A stretch of 9,922 bases of DNA, from positions 1 through 9,922 of the forward strand of contig LNEX01000535.1 of NCBI GenBank assembly GCA_001464165.1, read 5' to 3'. Origin of the DNA: a bacterium Ga0077546. GTDB lineage: Bacteria; Cyanobacteriota; Vampirovibrionia; Obscuribacterales; Obscuribacteraceae. Shown one piece after another: positions 5,956 to 9,922 of the stretch (position 1 is its first letter; each line of letters begins with the position of its first letter). The notes under the pieces were generated by a model, which was given only the letters and a program-made list of their open reading frames with translations, ran no database searches and was not told the DNA's origin. The translations under genes and the position numbers were made by a program.

Positions 5956-8680
5956 GCTTAGCGCCTATCTGAGACCTATGAAGTTTCAGAATCTCCACGC
6001 CGACCAAGGGAATGCAGGAAATAAGCAGGAGAACTCCGTAGTGAGATAAAGGAACTTCAGTTGTTCTCATAATGTCTGAGAAGAAAGGAATGTGATGACT
6101 GAATATCTGAACTGCAAAGGAGAGAGCGACGATGGCTACCAGTGCGAGATTAGAGGATAAGCTAATCTTCCAGACTGGTTTAGACTCACTGCGTGCACCG
6201 AATGATCTCAATAGTTCGGCAAACACAAGAGTAGCAAACGCCGTGGTTCTGGCCACTTCCACTGATTCGTATTTTAGTGTAAATACATAAACTCCAAATG
6301 ACACAGCGGCTGTAAGGAGTCCGGTAAATATCATCATTGTAAGAAACTGCCTGTCCATGAGTTTTGCATCCATGCGTCGCGGTGGCACTTTCATCACATC
6401 GGGATCTACTGGATCTGCGGCCAGGCACAGTGCGGGTAGTCCGTCAGTGACTAGATTTATCCACAGAAGGTGTATGGGTAAGAGTGGAATAGGCAGCGCC
6501 AAAATAATGCATGTCGTCATAAAGATGAGTTCGCCAGTGTTTCCTGCAAGCAAATACTGAAGAGTTTTTCGTATGTTTTGATAGACACCTCTTCCTTCTT
6601 GTGCGGCCGCTACAATTGAGGCAAAATTGTCGTCTGTGATTACCATGGCTGAGGCTTGCTTGGTTACTTCTGTGCCAGCCTTGCCCATAGCGATGCCAAT
6701 GTCTGCGGCCTTAATAGCAGGTGCATCATTGACGCCATCTCCAGTCATGGCCACAACGGCACCACTGTGTTTCCAGGCACGAACAATGCGAATTTTGTGC
6801 TCTGCTGTAACTCGTGCGTAGACTGGAGTATTGCTCACCTTGGTGCGAAGATCAGCGTCAGTCATCTTGTCTAGATCAGCGCCAGAAACAACCTTCTCGT
6901 CGGCAATAGCAATTTCTAGCTCCCGAGCGATTGCATAGGCTGTGTTGGGATGATCACCCGTAATCATCACCACTTTAATGCCAGCCGAATGACAGCTGGC
7001 AATCGCTGTTTTCGCCTCTGCACGTGGAGGATCGTACATTCCAGCCAATCCAACGAAAGTAAGATCCTTCTCCACGTTTTCTTGGCTTAGATTCGCAGAC
7101 GCATCTAAATTTCTGTAAGCACCAGCAAGAACCCTGAGAGCAGAATCTGCCAGTTGTGTGTTCTGTTGGAGAATTGTTTGTTTGGCGTCTTCGCTAAGTG
7201 GAACGACTCCTGTCAGAGATTGCATATTTGAACACAGCTCTAGTACCACATCTGGCGCTCCTATTACGAATGCGCGCAACTCTTTGGGAGCAATTTCCCG
7301 AATTGAGGTGGCTCGTTTTCGGTCAGAGCTGAAGGGGAAGTCAGAAACTTTGTGGAGTTGTTGTTCATTGATCAGCTCTTCGGTTATGCCAAGTTTCCTG
7401 CTGGCAACCAGAAGGGCCGCCTCGGTTGGGTCTCCAATTGCATTCCACTGATTTGATTCATGAACTATGTGAGCGCGATTGCAAAAAGCCATGATCGTTG
7501 CAAAAAGGTGGAGCGATGATGATGAGGGGGCGTCAGGAGGATGATTGTCGAGGAGTACAGAACCCGTGGGATCGTAACCTGCTCCGCTGACATCGTATGT
7601 GCGCTCGGTGACATAAATCTTGCGGACTGTCATCTGTCCTGCGGTGAGTGTGCCAGTTTTGTCTGTGCAAATGACATTAGTAGATCCCATCGTTTCCACA
7701 GAAGGCAGCCTGCGAACGAGAGCGTGCCGTCGAGCCATTCGTCTAACACCCAAGGCTAGGGCGACGGTAACTACAGCCGGTAGCCCCTCTGGAACCGCTG
7801 CTACAGCGAGACTTACTGAGGTGAGGAAAAGCTCAAGAATGCTCATTCCGCGCCAAAGCCCGAGAAGGAACAGAAGTACAACAATGGCTAGTGAGGCGAG
7901 TGCAAGTGATTTACCAACGCTCTGCAAACGCTTTTGCAGCGGAGTCTCCTGGTCGGCACCGGCCTCGTGAATAAGTCCGGCAATGCGTCCCATTTCTGTT
8001 TTCATGGCTGTGGCGACGACTACAGCTGCGGCAGTTCCGGTAGCTACACTTGTTCCCATGTAGAGCATGTTCAAGCGATCACCAAGCGGCAGATCTGTTT
8101 GCGTCATATCGTCTGCTTGTTTTTCAACGGCAACCGATTCGCCAGTGAGAACTGATTCGATACATCGAAAATCAGCTGATTCGATTATCCGTGAATCAGC
8201 GCTGACCAAGTCACCTGGTTCCAGTTCGATGACGTCGCCCTGCACTATAGTGGTAGCCGGAACGGAGACAAGATTATTGTCACGGCGCACCTTGGCTTGA
8301 GGCGCAGTCAGCTTTTTTAGGGCCTCAATCGATTTTTCTGCTGTGTATTCCTGCTGGAAGCCGATGACGGCATTAAGGATGACGATCGTTAAAATAGCTA
8401 TGCAGTCGAGCCATTCGCCCAATACTCTGGAAATTATTCCGGCGACTATGAGAATCCAAACAATCAAACTTTTGAATTGTGCAAAAAACACAATCAATGG
8501 ATTGATTGGTTTAACGTCTTCAAGTTCATTCGGTCCTTGCTCTGCAAGGCGTTTGGCGGCTTCCGCCTGTGATAAACCAGCGAACTGTGAGCTTACCTTA
8601 TCCAGCGTATCTGCCAAACTAGCAGTGTGCCATGGTATCGCTGGTGGTGGTGTAGAAACCGGTGTCGCGCTGTGGGCCAT
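5930..8680 (-). CDS. P-type Ca2+-transporting ATPase (type IIA), 916 aa
   Basis: A full-length P-type ATPase that pumps Ca2+ out of the cytosol, coupled to ATP hydrolysis. The N-terminal cation-ATPase domain covers about residues 15-85. TGES, the actuator dephosphorylation motif, is at 179-182. M4 carries VAAVPEGLP (293-301). DKTGTLT holds the phosphorylated Asp340. TGDHP is at 574-578 and TGDGVNDAP at 646-654. Ca-ligand positions known from SERCA are present: Glu298 (M4), Asn714 and Glu717 (M5), Asn742, Thr745 and Asp746 (M6), and Glu822 in a segment aligning to SERCA M8. Ten membrane spans are expected and the length is normal. One oddity: the nucleotide-site motif KGAPE reads IGAPD (473-477), with the usual Lys replaced by Ile through an ATA codon. 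The ATG at 8680 has CAGGAG 7 nt upstream. It is divergent from the collagen-like prepilin and convergent, by 26 bp of overlap, with the hydrolase gene. Family assignment is firm; Ca2+ over Mn2+ or other ions is inferred. Confidence 0.95.
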   Translation of the reverse strand: MAHSATPVSTPPPAIPWHTASLADTLDKVSSQFAGLSQAEAAKRLAEQGPNELEDVKPINPLIVFFAQFKSLIVWILIVAGIISRVLGEWLDCIAILTIVILNAVIGFQQEYTAEKSIEALKKLTAPQAKVRRDNNLVSVPATTIVQGDVIELEPGDLVSADSRIIESADFRCIESVLTGESVAVEKQADDMTQTDLPLGDRLNMLYMGTSVATGTAAAVVVATAMKTEMGRIAGLIHEAGADQETPLQKRLQSVGKSLALASLAIVVLLFLLGLWRGMSILELFLTSVSLAVAAVPEGLPAVVTVALALGVRRMARRHALVRRLPSVETMGSTNVICTDKTGTLTAGQMTVRKIYVTERTYDVSGAGYDPTGSVLLDNHPPDAPSSSSLHLFATIMAFCNRAHIVHESNQWNAIGDPTEAALLVASRKLGITEELINEQQLHKVSDFPFSSDRKRATSIREIAPKELRAFVIGAPDVVLELCSNMQSLTGVVPLSEDAKQTILQQNTQLADSALRVLAGAYRNLDASANLSQENVEKDLTFVGLAGMYDPPRAEAKTAIASCHSAGIKVVMITGDHPNTAYAIARELEIAIADEKVVSGADLDKMTDADLRTKVSNTPVYARVTAEHKIRIVRAWKHSGAVVAMTGDGVNDAPAIKAADIGIAMGKAGTEVTKQASAMVITDDNFASIVAAAQEGRGVYQNIRKTLQYLLAGNTGELIFMTTCIILALPIPLLPIHLLWINLVTDGLPALCLAADPVDPDVMKVPPRRMDAKLMDRQFLTMMIFTGLLTAAVSFGVYVFTLKYESVEVARTTAFATLVFAELLRSFGARSESKPVWKISLSSNLALVAIVALSFAVQIFSHHIPFFSDIMRTTEVPLSHYGVLLLISCIPLVGVEILKLHRSQIGAKLRHGHHQT

Positions 8681-8738
8681 AGGGGTACTCCTGAGGCCTT
8701 GCTCGACGCCATTTCAGGCGACAAGTTCCCGCCCGTTT

Positions 8739-8760
8739 GATTGATTGAGTGATTGATTGT
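8739..8760. repeat. Short TTGA/GATT simple repeat
   Basis: The plus strand reads TTTGATTGATTGAGTGATTGATTG, an imperfect 4-bp repeat with one interruption. It lies about 60-80 nt upstream of the ATPase start codon, probably in its 5' UTR. Confidence 0.6.
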
Positions 8761-8797
8761 CGAATTGGAGCGGCATTTAGGTCTAGGTTGCTTTGCG

Positions 8798-8826
8798 AAA
8801 TCAAATCAAATCAAATCAAATCAAAT
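8798..8826. repeat. AAATC pentanucleotide microsatellite, 5.8 copies
   Basis: Five perfect AAATC units and a partial AAAT run from 8798 to 8826. On the ATPase strand this reads as GATTT units about 120-145 nt before the ATG. Each unit boundary contains TTGATT, a possible -35 box. The last TTGATT is followed after 18 nt by CTAAAT, so the repeat may overlap the ATPase promoter. Perfect short repeats of this kind can change copy number by slipped-strand mispairing. Confidence 0.85.
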
Positions 8827-8879
8827 ACTCGGGTTTTGCGGATTTAACTTTCTCTGGCGATTCCATTCGTTAGGGTGAA

Positions 8880-8893
8880 TGCAATCGATTGCA
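8880..8893. promoter_or_regulatory. Perfect 14-bp palindrome, candidate operator
   Basis: TGCAATCGATTGCA is a perfect palindrome centred between the two divergent genes, about 45 nt upstream of the putative -35 box of the prepilin gene. Its length and position suit a dimeric regulator. No known consensus is recognised. Confidence 0.4.
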
Positions 8894-8935
8894 AGTGCTG
8901 TTGCCGGTTCACGAGGCCTTGTGTCTGCACAAAAC

Positions 8936-8965
8936 TTGCACACGGGATGTCATTGGATCTATTAG
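8936..8965 (+). promoter_or_regulatory. Possible promoter of the collagen-like prepilin gene
   Basis: TTGCAC (8936-8941) and TATTAG (8960-8965) are 18 nt apart. A transcript would start near 8972, about 45 nt before the GTG at 9017. Both boxes deviate from consensus and other AT-rich choices exist nearby. Confidence 0.3.
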
Positions 8966-9016
8966 CATTTGATAGTAGATGTATACGTGTAACCATCCTT
9001 TTCAGGAGGCGGTTCG

Positions 9017-9922
9017 GTGGTTAATAAACCAAAATTGGTACCTTCAAGTCGTAAGTTGCTTCGAGAGCGGCTTAAAGGTATCACGGCAATCGAGCTAGCT
9101 GCAGTAGTTTCAATTTTGATCGTTATCTGCGCAATGGCTCTCAACATTACCGTTTTAGTATTCGCGGCTGACATGTGCGACAGAGCATGTAAAGACTGCG
9201 CGAGGGCTGCCGGTCAGCAAGGTACTGTAGGTCAAGCGGTTTCTGCGATGCAAGCAGCCCTTGTTACTCACCCCTATGACGGCACGGTGATTCAATCTCT
9301 CAATGCAGAATTGATTACATACGAAGACTATGGCGCTGGCAATGGCGCAGGTCAGACTAGTACTACTGGTACCAATGGTCCTATTGGTACCACTTCAACT
9401 ACGAGTGCGACCACGGGTGGTGCAATTCCACCGCCCGGTGCCGGCGGAGCAGGTTCATCACCTGGTCCATTTGCCAGCGTTAGAACTACTCTAATAGCTC
9501 GCATACCAGCACCTATGGTGTTCTTCAGTCTCGATATGGGTAGTGAAGCCTCAGCTCAACAGGGCGTGGCACACGGCCTAATTCGTTTCCAGAGTTTATA
9601 CACCTATCCAATCACTAACACCGCTGGTCCAGTTTCGATCGGTGCTCCCGGTGGCCCAGCTGGCCCTGGTGGCCCTGGTGGTCCTGCTGGTCCTGGTGGT
9701 CCCGGTGGCCCTGGTCCTGGTGGTCCTACTGCTACTGCGAGCGCTACCACTAGCGCTACTAGCGGCACCTCGGGTACAGGCAACCTACCTGGCGCCACAA
9801 ACGCTGGCCCCACAGGACCTATTGGTCCTGGTGGTCCTCTTGGTCCTTTAGGTCCTAACGGCCCTGGTGGACCACAAGGACCTGGTGGTCCTGCTGGCCC
9901 TGGTGGTCCTTCTGGCCCTGGT
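9017..9922 (+). CDS. TadE/type IV prepilin-like protein with collagen-like repeats, partial
   Basis: A GTG start at 9017 follows a perfect AGGAGG 7 nt upstream. The frame stays open for 302 codons to the window end, so the C-terminus is missing. Residues 1-21 form a basic leader ending [21 protein letters not shown] follows, which fits the prepilin peptidase site (cleavage after Gly21, Glu26 at +5) and the TadE-type membrane helix (about 22-50). A Cys cluster CDRACKDC (54-61) and an ARAA segment follow, as in TadE-like proteins. After a Thr/Ser/Gly-rich loop and a short folded stretch (about 150-205), residues 209-237 carry seven Gly-Pro-[Gly/Ala] triplets. A Ser/Thr/Ala linker then precedes strict Gly-Pro-X triplets, at least twelve of them, up to the edge. 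Gly at every third position is the collagen-like triple-helix pattern. It likely makes a membrane- or pilus-anchored surface fibre. The prepilin-type N-terminus is fairly clear; triple-helix formation is inferred. Confidence 0.8.
   Translation, partial: MVNKPKLVPSSRKLLRERLKGITAIELAAVVSILIVICAMALNITVLVFAADMCDRACKDCARAAGQQGTVGQAVSAMQAALVTHPYDGTVIQSLNAELITYEDYGAGNGAGQTSTTGTNGPIGTTSTTSATTGGAIPPPGAGGAGSSPGPFASVRTTLIARIPAPMVFFSLDMGSEASAQQGVAHGLIRFQSLYTYPITNTAGPVSIGAPGGPAGPGGPGGPAGPGGPGGPGPGGPTATASATTSATSGTSGTGNLPGATNAGPTGPIGPGGPLGPLGPNGPGGPQGPGGPAGPGGPSGPG
9641..9922 (+). repeat. Gly-Pro-X coding repeats (GGTCCT-type)
   Basis: Repeated GGT/GGC and CCT/CCC codons encode collagen-like triplets in two blocks, about 9650-9727 and 9809-9922, split by a Ser/Thr-rich linker. 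The X residues are Gly, Ala, Leu, Ile, Asn, Gln and Ser, with no charged residue. The near-repetitive DNA is prone to copy-number change and to assembly error. The second block continues past the window. Confidence 0.85.

Larger units (their letters stand above)
8681..9016. other. 336-base divergent intergenic region
   Basis: This stretch separates the divergent ATPase and collagen-like prepilin genes and has no supported ORF. It holds a TTGA-type repeat (about 8739-8760), an AAATC microsatellite (8798-8826), a perfect palindrome (8880-8893) and a possible promoter for the plus-strand gene (8936-8965). A minus-strand frame at 8962-9174 is only the antisense of the prepilin N-terminus. Confidence 0.6.

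Noticed and set aside
8798..8826. AAATC repeats considered as a CRISPR or origin iteron array
   Set aside because: The units are 5 bp with no spacers, and no replication initiator gene is present; a microsatellite is the simpler reading.
9604..9813. Minus-strand Gly/Pro-rich frame opposite the collagen repeats
   Set aside because: GGT-CCT repeats read as Gly/Pro codons on both strands, so this is an antisense mirror of the true gene.
9642..9851. Hydrophobic Leu/Val-rich frame in the collagen-like region
   Set aside because: It is the +1 shadow of GGTCCT repeats, where GTC/CTG/GTG codons arise by necessity; there is no ribosome site.

Overview
The window looks like a chromosomal segment of a Gram-negative-type bacterium with a moderate GC content. 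The best guess is a non-photosynthetic cyanobacterial relative (Melainabacteria/Vampirovibrionia, Obscuribacterales-like). That guess rests on style alone: many orphan exported or hydrophilic proteins, a TadE/prepilin-like protein with Gly-Pro repeats, and a SleB-like hydrolase domain behind a long disordered leader. No marker gene is present, so the taxonomy is inference. I see no tRNA, rRNA, CRISPR array or transposase.

Layout. At the left edge a membrane protein begins on the minus strand with a GTG start and runs out of the window (1-223). A 319-residue orphan protein follows on the plus strand (351-1310) and ends at a hairpin shared with the convergent neighbour. Positions 1366-3033 hold a minus-strand duplication. 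Each copy has an inverted repeat with AGTAAC/GTTACT half-sites, an 89-nt leader of equal length and about 80% identity, and a small one-pass membrane protein (paralogs of 95 and 92 aa). In the right-hand copy the small gene is followed after 4 nt by a secreted 282-aa protein. To the right (3034-3306) are a second, degenerate hairpin, a 44-codon remnant that weakly resembles an AbiEi antitoxin N-terminus, and a good promoter. That promoter serves a signal-peptide, coiled-coil protein with a C-terminal membrane anchor (3307-4275).

A 336-base gap leads to a 447-aa protein (4612-5955) with a disordered N-terminal half and a C-terminal SleB/CwlJ-like cell-wall hydrolase domain. It overlaps tail to tail by 26 bp with a complete 916-aa P-type Ca2+-ATPase on the minus strand (5930-8680). 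The ATPase and the last gene diverge from a 336-base intergenic region that contains an AAATC microsatellite, TTGA-type repeats and a perfect 14-bp palindrome. The last gene (9017 to the window end) encodes a TadE/type IV prepilin-like protein with a consensus prepilin cleavage site. It turns into strict Gly-Pro-X collagen-like repeats and is cut by the window edge.

Taken together, most genes act at or in the envelope: ion transport, wall hydrolysis, a surface collagen-like pilin-type protein, and membrane-anchored coiled-coil and small membrane proteins. The two features most worth following are the collagen-like prepilin and the duplicated palindrome-leader-small membrane protein module.
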